A DNA stretch of 64,000 nt from Hydractinia symbiolongicarpus (taxonomy: Eukaryota > Cnidaria > Hydrozoa > Anthoathecata > Hydractiniidae). The notes under the pieces were generated by a model. That model had not been told where the DNA came from. It saw only the letters and a list, made by a program, of their open reading frames with translations, and made no database searches. Positions 11,576 to 24,300 of this stretch are shown piece by piece. Positions within the stretch are counted from its first letter, which is position 1, and the number at the start of each line of letters is the position of its first letter. The DNA lies in contig NC_079887.1 in assembly GCF_029227915.1 (NCBI RefSeq), positions 21,697,650-21,761,649 of the forward strand, read 5' to 3'. The translations under genes and the position numbers were made by a program.

Positions 11576-12930
11576 TCAATATAGAAAGTGTTGCGGAGCG
11601 AGGGACAGGGTCCCCTGAAGTTCGCAAGCGAAAATTTATTGGTGCCACTTTTGGTCAAATCGTATAGAAACCACATTCCCACGTACTTCATTCGGTTTTA
11701 TCACCAGCATATATATTTTATCTTGTTAACTGAAATCGCAGTGAGTCTTATCCTTAAAAGATGCCTTGAGACATGTCGAGGCGAACAAATATAGCCGCTT
11801 TTTCTTACGATGGAATAAAAAAGCTTTATGCAACATGGCACTTTTGTGCTCTATAAATGACGGTGATGACTGTATGCAACTCTCCCCTCTACGACTCAAA
11901 CTACCTATTATCCTCAATATAGCTATATATATCATGTACTGATATATATACTGATATCCTGGTAGTGATAGGTGCAAGATAATTGTTTTTCCAAGCCCTT
12001 GATAAGGTACCCACGGCCGTAACGCTGACCTAAAATCCCGTGTGCACAAAATGCCGCTATTTCACTTCTAAGTAGCAGGGAGGAAGCAGCAAAGAAGTAA
12101 GATTTTTTAATTTATTTGTTTACAGATAAAATTGAAAAAATAGCTATGTGCTAAATAGTTTATTAAAATATTTAAAGCCTATATCACATACACACAAAAC
12201 TAAGAATCGTCTAGAGGCATTTACCAGGGAACATGATTGTATGTACCTTTATGGAGAAGAAAAGCTGGCTTTGGTCAAATAGCGCTTTTGCTACCTGTCG
12301 ACTTGTCAAGCTCTCCGCTATACTACATTGTTGTAAAAATATATAAAATATATAATTTCCGTCTTTTGTTTGAATTTTTACGAAGACTAGCAGATCGATT
12401 TCTGTTTTTTTCACGATTTTATTTCTTTTTACTCTCCCCTAAGGTTTATTATAGACTTTTTTTATATAAAAAACGTCAACACAATAGATATTATAAAGTA
12501 TAATACAATATTACTGTAATATGACCACATAGGAAAAAAATTTTCGTGTCGAATTATTTTAAAGTAGATTGTAAAAATCGAAATATAAAATAAAAATTTA
12601 ATTTTCGATAGACTAGCCAAGTTAAAGAAAAAAGAAAAGTGGCAAATTTTCAGAAGATTTTAATTTAATCATCTCCTTTTGTGGCTGGAAGGTGTTAAAG
12701 TACTTGGGTGGCTACGCTTCCGGGCATTTAAGGCGTCCTCCCGGGTGAAAAAGCCATTTCCCCCAGCAGCACGTTACAAATCAAAATTCTCGCGGCAAGC
12801 GTAGCCACCTATATCTTTCGATAACAAACTCTCTTTAAAAAATTTCCATGCCAATTCTGGCTCCTTCTAAATGGAAAATCAGTCATAATACAAATAAAAT
12901 GTGGAGGGTAAACATGATACGACGAACAAT
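11576..12930. other. Gene-free stretch with a 13-bp inverted repeat
   Basis: No supportable gene. A perfect inverted repeat GGTGGCTACGCTT (12707-12719) / AAGCGTAGCCACC (12797-12809) flanks ~77 bp of locally GC-richer sequence, a possible foldback element. The rest is AT-rich and unassigned. Confidence 0.5.
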
Positions 12931-12940
12931 GCGAACTTAC

Positions 12941-13754
12941 TTAACTTTTAGAGAGGTATCTTCATCATGACTTATTGCTTATATGAATGACATGATTTGC
13001 TGCTTTTGGCAAGAAATACGCTACCGGTTTAAATTTACGAGGTTTTGCCGTTTTTTATTTGATCTTTGAAATTATATTTCCGCTAGTAACTTACACACCG
13101 TGAAATATCTTTCACCAAAGATTGCTGAAATTAAACTAAAATGCAATTCTATATACTTACTACCGTTGTTTTTATAGAGGCCAATTCCTCCGTGAACTTT
13201 TCACTTTCCTCTTCCTACAAGATATAAAATTAAAAATAACAAAGTGAATAAATGCCAATTTTAGAACTTAAACATTACATTCACCATTTGTTTTCTTAAT
13301 GAGGCTGACCCCTCCTTTTGCTCGACCTAAATATCAAAATGAGAAAAGATTTGTGGGTGTGGTACTAATGCAATGTTGAAAGTAAACATTTATACTCACC
13401 ATTTGTCTCTTCAGGGAGACTAACTCCGCCTTTTGTTTTTCCTACAACATAAAAATGAGAAATACCAAAGTGTATCAATGCTGATGTTATAACTAACTTG
13501 TGGCTATATTTAAATACTGATACTGAAAACAAGTGGATTCTGTACTCACCATTTGTTTTTTTAAATAGGTTGACTCCTCTATCAAGTCAACATTTAAACA
13601 TTTCAAAGAACACTACAACAAATTGAATAAAACACAGTGGTATTAAAGCAACATAAATTGTTCAAAGTAAAATTATTAATGCTTTAAATTAAACCACACT
13701 TACCACTTCATTTTTTAAGGAGGTTATGTCCTCCGATACTATTTCCAACGTTTT
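12941..13754 (-). CDS. Array of phase-0 mini-exons encoding coiled-coil heptads (partial gene)
   Basis: Reading the minus strand, four short exons with good AG/GT borders are all phase 0: 13704-13754 (51 nt, KTLEIVSEDITSLKNEV), 13400-13441 (42 nt, EKQKAELVSLKRQM), 13285-13326 (42 nt, VEQKEGSASLRKQM) and 13161-13214 (54 nt, EEESEKFTEELASIKTTV). They are similar in both DNA and peptide. The 42-nt units encode exactly 14 residues, that is two heptads, so gain or loss of an exon keeps the coiled-coil register. Two further degenerate units lie at 13550-13578 (29 nt, out of frame) and about 12941-12972. No start, stop or partner domain was found. The family is unknown: it could be a structural or secreted coiled-coil protein, or a decaying gene tail. 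Confidence 0.6.
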
Positions 13755-14344
13755 CTGAATATAAAAAATATACGTGTTACAATAAAAAAAATACTTAACC
13801 TAAATACAAAAGTTTTTGGAGAAAGTTTATTTAAGTATTTAAGGTATGGGTTTCTATTTGACATTTTCGTCACGTCCGGAACGTCACGTCCGGAACACTG
13901 TTGCTTCTCAAAGATGGAGAATACTCAATCTTCGCAACCATATAGAAACAAAAATAAGATTTTGAAACTAACAATTGCATAGACTATTGAAATATATTTT
14001 ACTTGCTACACCAAATTTTATGGCAATTCAGACTTGTGTTGTTTCGGCATATATTGGCTATCGGATAGCTCCATGCCGATCGTGAAAGAAGTGACATAAT
14101 ACGTATTGGATAGCTCTTAAGACGATATTTTATAAATGGAAACATAGGTGAATAAACGTTTCGGCATGCTAGATACTGGGCAAGACCAGTTAGAAGTAAT
14201 ATATACTTCACGAAAAGATATCAAACAGAAAAATCTTCAAATCATCGGGACTCTTCCACTGATTTACTTTTCTTCTAGTGCTCAAGCACGTGTTTTTTGA
14301 CAATAGTATCCATGGTGAAGTACATTAACGAAACTCATCATCAC

Positions 14345-14482
14345 AGTGTGCATACCAATAGAAAACATCTAATGGAAACATCACCGTGTTAAAACGAATT
14401 AATAGAAACTGTTTCCATTAAACAAAAATATCGTATTGATTTTTAAGTCGCGACGCTTTGCTAAATCGTCTAATGGAAACTA
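14345..14482. repeat. Dispersed repeat, copy 2
   Basis: This is the diverged counterpart of 1070-1196 (CATCTAATGGAAAC, AAACGAATTAATAGAAACTG, TATTGATTTTTAAG, then CGTCTAATGGAAAC). The element class is unknown. Confidence 0.5.
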
Positions 14483-14604
14483 AGTGAATTTAGTTTCAAA
14501 TATTGAAAACACATTGGGCAGATGTTTTAAAATCATATTTTAAAGTTTTCTGTATAATCATGGCTATGAAATATACCAAGTATTCGGTAAATCGTCCTTT
14601 TATC

Positions 14605-14965
14605 GAAAGTTATTATATTTTCCCGGTTAAGCATTTCTAGGGGCAGTTTCGAGTAAAGCTCTGAGGGGTACTGGACCTATATATTTGGGATACAGGTGCC
14701 TAATAGATAAACATACAACTCAGGAAGTGTCATAACCATGCAGCTTTCAGAAAAAGAGTTCTTAAAAAAAGTCCGAAGAGGGGTGGGTGTTAAGGGGCGT
14801 TTCCATTCAACTGCATTTTTGCTGGACCGCAAAGAACTCACGAGCTCTCTTGTTAACGCATGCGCGCTTTGTTTTTTTAACTTATAATTTCTAATTTTAT
14901 CGCCCCGTTTTCAAAAGTTTAAATGTCCAATAAGTGACGCAATTTTTTTTTAAAAGTTCCTATAT
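14605..14965. repeat. Duplicated 0.4-kb segment, second copy
   Basis: Collinear with 11158-11575, but lacking the ~30 bases with the C-rich MITE end, so that GGGTG abuts TTAAGGGGCG directly. The downstream homologous flank (GTTAACGCATGCGCGCTTTG) is retained. Confidence 0.75.
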
Positions 14966-15352
14966 AAAAAATAAGCCTTGCATAATTTTTTGACCAAAGT
15001 TTGATTGCTTTTTAAGGTTTTTTAGAATCTTTCGGATGCCTGCGTCGCATTTTTTTTGTTTTTAATAAAACTCATGTACTTTTTTGAAGTTCTTTTTCTC
15101 TCGCAATTAAAATTCTTATTTATGGCTACAACGGTACATAACAACGTGCATTGTTCGAGAATCCTAAAACTCAGAAACCCTTTGACGAAGTTTATTAGGA
15201 AGCCAGCATTATGAACAAATAAATTCACCGGACTGACTTCTTTTGTGGCAAAAAAAAAGATTGAAAAGTTTCGACAAGTGGCATATTTTTCCCTTTAAAT
15301 AAACTGTTTAAAATCTTACAACCTTTAAAAAACAAAATTCCACAAAACTAGT

Positions 15353-17254
15353 TTAATGACAGTTCACACTTCCAATGATAGTGTTTCTAACACAGCATCC
15401 ACGCGCAGCATTGTACGCCATATTGCATGGACAGTGGTGACAATACGGAACTCCCCATGAACATTGACAGAAGTTTCTTTGAAGTGCATGAGCGACATAT
15501 CCAAATGGGCCAGTACAGGCGTTACACTGGACATTGTCACCTAGATTAAAATATATATATATATATAATCAATTTAATTTATTTTTTCTTTTAGTTTTAT
15601 TGGCAAAATAAAAACAAAAAGGAACTTACATGGTAAGATTGGGTGTGTCGTTGGACAGACACCTGAAAAAGAAGAACATGTTTAAATAAATGTGGTAAAT
15701 CGGATAGATTTTTAATAATGCTCTTACAACAGTAAGCATTTACTTTTAGTACTACTCAGGTTTCTATACATAAATAAAACTATGAATGCAGATTGTTGCG
15801 CGCCCAAAAAAAGTATGCGCAAAGGGAGAAGTCGTATTTTTTTTAAACAAACTTATCTACAAGGAGCAGGGCAGCCCTAAAACCACTTGATTTTATAGAG
15901 AATCCAATCTACTTTCAGAAAAACTAGATTGTCCATAAACCATGAGATTTTGAGATAAAAACTTTTCAAAATGGTTACCCAGACGACAAGACTAATTCAA
16001 ATGATTACTATTTCATTTGTTTGAAGTTGATTACATAAAAAAAATAAAAAATTCATGCAGAATGGCCTTTGCGCGAAAATTTGCACCTGCGCGAAAATTA
16101 ATACGGACATAGTATATTGCACGGAAAAAAAACAAAAATTTATACTTGTGCTTGTTTGGTCAGCTGGACCGACACATGTTTGACAAATTTCATTTAACAC
16201 CAATATTCTGTCATGGTCACACGGTTTGCAAATTCCACCAGCTTCGCAATCAATATACCAGTGGTTGTCTGTAGGATCTGAATATAACCTTTGAGCTCTT
16301 GTTGAACAGAACTGTCTTGTTCTCGCTGTGGGTGCTTCGGAACCTAAAAGAAATGAATAGTTTACTTTGCGATTCAGATAATATCACGGCTAGCTGGATT
16401 AATAATGATAATGTACAGTCTATTGAACAATTCTGATTCGTGATAGTTTCGTTTAAATCAAGTTTTGTGGGCAATAAAGTATCAACAATTACAAACAAGA
16501 AAAGAAAATATCCTATGGAAACAAGGAACAATACTTCGTTGTAAGAGGTATAAAATCCAACTTTAAGAGAACATACAAGTACCTACATGCTTTTAAAGAT
16601 TGTGTGGTCCATGTTGGGTATGTTTGAGTCGTATGAAGCTGGAATCCTTAAAGAAAAGAACGAATTAAGTCATTAATTGTGATGTGCGACTTAATCTATG
16701 CGTTATGCTCTGAAAATCTTTAGAACCTTTTTTTTTAATTGACGTTACATACGTTTGAAACATCATGGCGCACATCGTAGAATAACTCAGCTGATTATAT
16801 ATGAAATCCGCATATCATATGACAGGAAAATTATGGAACAAGATTTCATTTTTGTATTTATAATTCTTTTTTTTCTTTTTTCACTATTGTCGTCTCCTGT
16901 TGAGGCTACTGCCACCATAAAGAAAAATTTTCAATTCAGAAATTTTTTGTGATAGATAATTTGTTTTTTTAGCTTATTAAAATCTATTACACTTCTATAA
17001 AAACGAAAAATTTACTACGACAAAAGCACAATGAATAGAAGAAAAGCGTAGCTGCTACAAGAAAAGAATAATTACTAAAGCTACTAAAACGATTAATTAA
17101 ATTATTAATATTGATTTTGTTCTTGATGGATTGTTTTACATTCTCTTACGCCAAAACCATCAAGTATATGTCACAAAGTTTTTGCACTGCCTAACAAGCA
17201 CTCACCACTAACTGTGACAGTTGCCAGCAAGAAAAACAGTATTTGTTTCATCAT
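15353..17254 (-). CDS. Secreted 19-cysteine protein, unknown family
   Basis: Five exons on the minus strand: 17206-17254, 16587-16646, 16146-16343, 15630-15662 and 15353-15540. Every intron is GT-AG and phase 1, giving 175 residues. The start is MMKQILFFLLATVTVSG, a clear signal peptide. The mature chain has 19 cysteines, many in CxxC-like spacing (CQCSWG, CHHCPC, GCC), and ends NCH. It has no membrane segment, so it is probably an extracellular disulphide-rich protein. Symmetric phase-1 exons are usual for extracellular modules. I do not recognise the family; candidates are an EGF/TNFR-like Cys-rich ligand, a matrix protein or a venom-type peptide. The consistent phase across all four introns makes the model credible. 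Confidence 0.8.
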
Positions 17255-17340
17255 TCCTGCGATGTAGTTTCGATCTGTGTTGATTGCAGTGTTTCTCCAA
17301 ATGCTGCTTTCATCTGTTTGTTAGATTTTGTTTGGAAGGT

Positions 17341-17347
17341 TTAAATA
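17341..17347 (-). promoter_or_regulatory. Possible TATA box of the 19-Cys gene
   Basis: TATTTAA on the minus strand lies about 90 bases upstream of the ATG. That is a plausible distance for a TATA element with a short 5' UTR, but the motif is common in AT-rich DNA. Confidence 0.3.
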
Positions 17348-17349
17348 CA

Positions 17350-19840
17350 GCTTTGAAACAATAACTGTTATGAAACACGTTTATCTTTCCCATCTTAGGT
17401 AAATAGAAACTCTTTTTTTCAATCGTCCTAAAACGCCGATAAAGGAGGCAGATAATTGATGTTTGTCTCAGAGTTTTAAAATGATAACAATTTTGAAAAA
17501 CATAACAAGCCTTGCTTAACTACCTTTTTAAGAGCTATGTTTTTATAAACATTTTTAAGTTGGCTATAAAGATACAGTAACCGAATCAAGCTAAATTTTT
17601 TTTAAAAACGCAGAAATGAGGGCAAAATAAAATTTATAAACAAAAACAGCGTGAAGTTCCTTAATTGAGCCAATTAATGTCTGTTTCCTTAACTCTTTAC
17701 AAACTATTATTATATTGTTACTTTGGCCTTTCAATCGGTGTTTATTACCGGGCAACATATTTCTTTAAATGACACTTCTCTTCTCTAACGAAAACAATAG
17801 ATGCCACAGAGTTACAGCGTACATAGATACGATCTGCCTTATGTAATTTTCAATTCTTTTACTTTGTTGATGTTTTCAATCAGAGAATTTAGAAACATGG
17901 TGATGTGTTTACCTTATCAGTATTGTTATATAATAACTTGCCTTATCAGGGAAGAAAAGTCGGTAAATGGAGACTAAAATTCAATGACTAATAGTTTTTT
18001 AGAGACTTTATCACTGACCAATCATTTTACCGACTTTATTTTTTTAGCTAACAATGTTCCTGATTTCTTCTTTTCAGTTCATTGGAAGATACAAAAATCT
18101 GGATTTTTCAGTTTACGATTTGTGAAATTGTTATACAACAAGATCTTTCTGCAGCAATAATGCGGTGGAACCGATGTTCGCAAAGCCAATAAAAAAGCTC
18201 AAACATCGCTTCCCATGCAAGACTATACTGTTTCTTTCTTATATTTATATAAAGACAAGAATTTTCGGTAAATATGACTTAAATAAGATAAACCTTTCCT
18301 ACATCTTTTTATTGAAGCTAAGCTAACCCCTTTTATGACGAATATGTATTATACATGTAAAAGGACTTATTACATATAAACATAAAAATATCTACAAGGG
18401 CTAGCTTACAAAGGACAATCAAGTATTTCAGCTTTGACGAAACACTTTAAAACACAAAACATAAAACAATTGATTAAAACAACGAAGAAAAAAAAAGAAA
18501 GAAAAAACTATGATGCATATCAAAATATGAAAAGCGTGAGACACATCTATATTGTTATTTCTGCGTTCCTTGATTCAAACTAGCCTAGATACCTGACACA
18601 GGACGCGTTGTATCATTTAGATAAATTAACAAGAAACATATAAAAAGCTTGAAATGTCTAACAAGTCATAATAAACACATAGCAGATTACCGCTGTGGGG
18701 CATCCCCTTAAGATTTTATTCTTATTACAACGCAGTGGACATAATTTTAAATCAATTAGCCTGTGTGGCTATTTCAGTGTTACCAGTATAAAAAACGTAC
18801 TATTTCTCATGCTAGAAAGTCATGACATCGGTACAAATTACACCAATGATTTGAAATATGGTATGATGTTTGATGAAATGGAACGAAAAAATCTTTTTAC
18901 TTATAAATAGTTCCTGAGTTTCTGATTTTAGTCGTTTTTAGAGACGGCGATAAAACATTTTTGACGCGTATTATAATGTGATGTGCAGGAAACATTAAAG
19001 GCAATTCTCATGGTTGAAAAAAGACAGACAATTTGGACCAAAGTCCTTATCTGGTTGGAGTGCTATAAAGTATGATGCAAGATTATTCAACCAAAATTTG
19101 TAAAGTTTTAGCCTGAAGTATAATCCAGAAATTTTCACATACATTCAATATGGTAATTGATATGACAAGTGTTTCTATAAGTATATCGTGCAGTGAGTTC
19201 GTCTGAGGTTTGAAGTTCTGTTGTTCCCGGATCGAATCTCGCTCACTGCCAGGCAGTATGTTAGTGAAAATTAGCTTACACGGATTATATTCGGCCGTCA
19301 TGATCAGAGGTCCGATCGGGGTGGAACAATCTCTGTTGGGAATGAAAAACGGATGTTCAATGATAAAAAAAAATGACCTATACGTATAGCGCTTATAAAC
19401 ATAATTATGAGGAGATTTTTTAAGCATTGCTACGCATATTGTTCAATCTTTGTGACTCCTTTTGATATGTGCTGTTTAATCTTATGTATGGCGTATTTTA
19501 ATTAGGTGCCGTCAATCAAATCTTAATTAACTCAATCTTGTGTAATTATACCTTGTTTTGTGGTTGTTGTTTTAAGACTAAAAACAGGTTATTTCATGTT
19601 ATTCATATTAGTCAGCTAGCTACTTGCTGAAAAAAATGGTTAACTTTGCAAAGTCAGGGTACAATTTAAAACAGAAATAAACAACATCTAAGGATTGACA
19701 GAAATCTACTAGAATTTGGTAAAAAAGTGCTTTGTAAGAACATTTTACAAGTATGCTAGCCCCCTCTCCGGATTGGAACACAGTTTGTAATATAAAGCGC
19801 AACAAAAAGCTTGAAAATGATAGACCTCCTGATGATGATG
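17350..19840. other. Gene-free stretch
   Basis: AT-rich sequence with short chance frames only. A tRNA B-box-like motif (GGATCGAATCT near 19229) may mark a degraded SINE, but no A-box or boundaries could be fixed. Confidence 0.45.
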
Positions 19841-19849
19841 CTAGAAGAT

Positions 19850-20300
19850 TTTCCAATCGAAAAACCAAACCATGGAGGTTAGTTATTTCTATCAATTCTA
19901 TCAATTTTAAACGTGTATAAGCTCAACATTCTACAAACCCTAATCTCTATGTACAAAGTTAAACTTAATCTTACACCTAGAATCTTCTTGGACCAATTCC
20001 CAACTGTAAATCATAGGTATGAGACCAGACTTTCAAAATATGGTTTTATATTTCTCAAAACCCAATTTCTCATGTTTAAAGTTTTCCACACTTTTCGCGG
20101 TCGTCATTTGTGGAACCGTATCATTATCCGTAACAATACCTTATTTACCACGACTTAAACTGTTCACTCCTTTAAAAATCAGTTAAGAAAAGTTCTTCTA
20201 TATCAAGACATGAAAGACCTCTGCTAATTCAAAATGGCTTTTTCTATTTTACCCTTTTTGTTAATATAGACATTAGATTGTAAATAAATTTTGCTCGCTT
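19850..20300 (+). mobile_element. LINE 3' remnant (end of ORF2)
   Basis: The frame at 19913-20158 encodes a typical ORF2 C-terminus: an NILQTLISMYKVK segment, an HRYETRLSKYG segment, RGRHLWNRI, and after a frameshift an SFKNQLRKVLL helix. This is the usual end of CR1/L2/jockey-like reverse transcriptase proteins. The frameshift near 20155 and the absence of upstream RT motifs show it is a dead fragment. A GTAAATAAATTTT tail follows at about 20279. Confidence 0.75.
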
Positions 20301-20306
20301 TGAGGA

Positions 20307-20343
20307 GCTTGATGATAAGACAAAGTATGACTTATCATCAAGC
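20307..20343. other. Perfect 13-bp inverted repeat
   Basis: GCTTGATGATAAG and its exact complement CTTATCATCAAGC are separated by 11 bases, just beyond the LINE tail. It may be a hairpin of a neighbouring MITE or a transcribed stem-loop; function is unknown. Confidence 0.6.
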
Positions 20344-20794
20344 CCCTTCTGCTTGCCCCTGCCATATTGTTAACACTTATATGACTATATTTCTTGTGTT
20401 CAGTTAAACAGTCGACTTTTCTATCCTTCATGCGGTTCTCAGTGGCCCCCAGCTGCAGCAATCCACTAACTATAGGCTTTTGTTATTGTTAAAAAATATG
20501 TTTACGGTGTAGAATTTTCAAGCTGATACAGAAAAAAGCTACGGTTCTCAAGAAACAAATTTTTTTCAATACGTTTTAAAATTACATAATAATAAGTAAC
20601 AAAACACGCATCGCTTTTCAAAGTTACTGCCATTTGCAATACTTTGCTCTGAATCTTCGATCTTTAAAAACAGACAAACAAAAAATAAAAGAAGATGTAT
20701 AAGAAAATAAAAAAGGTTCTAGCAGAGAAAATTTGAGAAAAAGCATTTTTTACTTTATAAAGGCATTCATTTAAACAACATTAAATAGGCGAAC

Positions 20795-21330
20795 TTACTT
20801 AATATTGATACCATGGACTGCTGACATCCCAACGAACGCGTAACCAGAAGGAACGACTGTGTGTGGCAAAGGAAATCCAAAGTTGTTCAAAAAAGGCGTA
20901 AGATAACAGTCTGAAGTTGTCATTCCTGGAACAGCAGTGCATAAAAATTTATATCGTCTGTCCTTATGTTGACTTTCATAATCACCTATAATTCCGGTAA
21001 CGATCCTGTTAGATCCGCATTTGGAAATCAATATCTGCATTAAAAATGTTGACATAATCTGTCCATGTGTCTTGTTGACCAGCTGGCAAAGAATTGGTGC
21101 AATCAGCAAGCCACACTCGATCTTGTTTTCCACTATCGAAAGTACTCGAGAACGAACTCATCCTCGTCTCTAACAAAAAGAAATGGTAACCCTTTTAATT
21201 ATTTGTTGAATGATTTTTCATAGTAAATAAGATGATACTTACTGGATGGACATTGAAAGCTGAAATCCACTCCAGGATCATGTCCAATGCTTGCAGCAAT
21301 GCAAAAAGTGAAGAAAACAATTGGCTTTAT
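20795..21330 (-). pseudogene. Dermatopontin-like secreted protein, pseudogene
   Basis: Two exons on the minus strand, 21243-21330 and 20795-21169, are joined by a phase-1 GT-AG intron. Exon 1 encodes a hydrophobic signal-like stretch ending in GVDFSFQCP. Exon 2 carries the dermatopontin signatures QDRVWLADC, WTDYVNIFNADIDF, SNRIVTGI and KDRRYKFLC. These match the family pattern of paired CPxxxVI../EDRxWxxxC repeats in extracellular-matrix proteins. There are two lesions. The expected initiator reads ATA with an in-frame stop upstream and no alternative ATG. A one-base length change in the AAA run at 21020-21022 shifts the frame exactly at the second conserved cysteine. Both would have to be sequence errors for the gene to be active. 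The model ends at TAA 20795-20797. Confidence 0.8.
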
Positions 21331-24300
21331 CTTTTGTTACTTTCTTTGTCTGTCTCAATACTCAACTGAAATTCTACTGCTTCTTTTCAGAATTCTAACT
21401 TTTTTATAGAATTTTCAAAAAATTGGTTGACGTACGGAATATGAGAATCGTGAGCAAAAACACGTGGACATGGTAATCGCCTCAGATGCTCCATTAATTG
21501 CTATTGCAAAATCATTGGTTTGTTTTGAAGGGAATTATTTTGTGTCAAAAAAATTGGCGTCGGAAAGTATTTTGAGGTAAGTGACGGCGAAAAAAAATTA
21601 TTCTAGCTGCCAAAGAAATAACCATTACCTTAACAAAAACCTTTTGTTGATATGTCATGGCAAATGATTGGTATTGCCCATTTGTAATTGTAATTTAATC
21701 TCTTTGTAATTTTTTCTCTAAATTTTAAAGAAGCTCTCTCATCTACACTCGCGCAATAGAACACTTTTCATTGCCTTTGTTAGTTTGTGTCAGAATTTTT
21801 TCTAAAATTTCCCAAATTTTACACGTTTTTAGTATAAAGAGAATTTTTGGATGATTAAAGGAACATATATTGTTCTTAATAATTGAACATTCTTAGCAAA
21901 GAATTAAAAAATTAAAAAAACTTTTTGACTTAAGTCAAAACGTTCTTTCTTATTTGGTACAACGTTTCAAAGTTAGGAGACACTTTATGAAGATTAATTC
22001 CATCTTGAGAATGGAGGAAATTCCAAATCAGAATGAAATACGCTTATGCAGAAAACATAATCAGGCTTAGGGTATGCTTACTTAATGGTTTACGGAGAAA
22101 TAAATTAAAAACTTAAAAGTTGACTTGTGAGATACATGTATACGATGAAATGGTCTTTAAACTTAAAACAAAACAACAATCACGAAGCAAAGGGCATAAC
22201 TGCACCATGACCTGTTTCAGAAAGTGTAGTAGTATGACTTAAGCCCTAAAAGACTGTCTAATTAAAACACCTATAAGAAGAAAAACATATCAAGATGATT
22301 AACAAGCCAAAGCCTGAGCAATATGCTTAGCATGTGCTTAAAAATTTCCCTCCATTAAAGGTAGTTAACAAGCTTCAATCATTTAAAAATATTTAATTGA
22401 AAATCACTAAGCATGTACAGATTTGACGTATACGATTTGACGTACTTATTTCTGAATAAGATTTTTTGGACGTTTTTTCCTGTATCAATAAATGCGTTTG
22501 TTTTTTTAAAAAAATGGCAGATGAAGCGGTAGTATTAGCAATATCTGCGGCAAAAAAGAGCAAAAAGGTCTCCTTTTTATCCACATTAACATGAAAAACT
22601 TTTTATCTCCGTCTATCGCTTGCTGCAATTAATTTCTGGGCGCCGATGGTTGAATGTTCGCACGATTTGTGTAGAATTTAAACATGTCCAATTTTTTTTT
22701 GTCGCCTGCGAGAAAAGAGAATGTCATCATTAAAACCTTCAACTAAAAAATGTAGAAAATGTAAATGAGTCGTACATTTTCTTCGCGTAAGAAATTATAT
22801 GACGCTTTGATTTTCCTCCCTTTAGTTATTTGAGTGGGATTCAAATTAAAGGCAGAATATTAAAATAAAGAAGCATTTACAACCACAAAGAATTAATTGT
22901 CATTGTTATGACGCATTAGACATGAATCCGTTCCCTACTATTTCGCAATGTAATTGGGCTTTATCGTCCCAAACTATGGTTACTTCAAAACCTCCGTGGA
23001 TTTCTTTAGACTAAGGTGCCAACCATCGTCTCTTTCGAATTCTTTTTTTCACTTTTTTAATTTTTATGTCATTTTGAACTTTACTACGACATTTATCAAG
23101 TTTGTTGATAACACAAGTTAAGACTTTGCGCTAGGTGACATGACGGACACAGATATGATTCCATCTTCTGATTATGCAGTAGGTAGATAATATATACATT
23201 TAAAACACTTCACACCCAGCTAACACATAATTACTGTTGTTCCTCCTCCGATGTTTAAATTCTAGATGTATGCAATTGTATTCTCACAGATGGTTTCATA
23301 TTTTTATTTCTAAGTAAATGGATGGATTCTATAAACTGTGCGATATAAAGTTAACATAAACAGAGACCTACAGTGAAGAGTTTTTACATTACATAAACTT
23401 GTGCCAAGTGTGATCGAATTGGCGGTACTTAGCTGCTCAGAACTGGAAATTTAACGATCGTTCATTACCGTGTGTGTTTCACAATCGCTCTCTCCAGAGC
23501 ATTCGGTTTTTGTCCTTCATTATTATCATTATCGTTTGTTTTATATGGGTTTAAAATTTAAAGTCAAAGCAAAAAGTTAACTTTATACCAGGAAATTGAT
23601 AAATAAATAAATTAATCAGGATATATTTTTTCACGTATTCCAGAAACAATTTAATAAAGTTTAGAAACAATGAATAATAAACCTACATATTTAATACAAA
23701 ATAATTTTGCGATAGTTTAAATTGTGAATTCTCCGAATAATTTAAAGACACCTATCCACAGTTTTTTTTATACTTGTGACACTGCAGACGGAAAGATTAC
23801 CCCTATAACATGGTTAGGCTGTTTGACTAGACATAAATTTTGTTTATTAAGTGTTGAACTGTTGTGACTTTACCAACTTAAGTTTTATTGTAACGTGAGA
23901 TTAACAAAAATATTTTTGGGAAAACTTTATAGGTTGCGTTGGGCATTGCATTCTTGCAAGAGGGATAATTTTTTCCAATTTTAAAAAGTGCCGATATTGT
24001 TGTACGGGTGTTGTAAAATGATGTGTTTGTTACATAAGATCTGCCACATTTACATTGGTCACAAGGTGGTTACTAAGGGTTTGCTAAGGACAAATATGAG
24101 TGCTACAAAATAAAGACCAGATTTTTAGGAAATAATAATTCGGCAGGATCGACGTCTTATTTAAAATGTCATTACAAGGGTTTTTCTTACCAGGACCATC
24201 TTGAAATATAGGCGTATGTATCGTTAAAATAGCAATCTTCTTAATTCATAGTCCACAAGAAGCAATAATTAACTTTGGTAACAGCAGTAAAAGGCTTGAA

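Noticed and set aside
19083-19427. 114-codon minus-strand gene and a possible SINE B-box
   Set aside because: No domain; the B-box-like GGATCGAATCT lacks an A-box partner at tRNA spacing.
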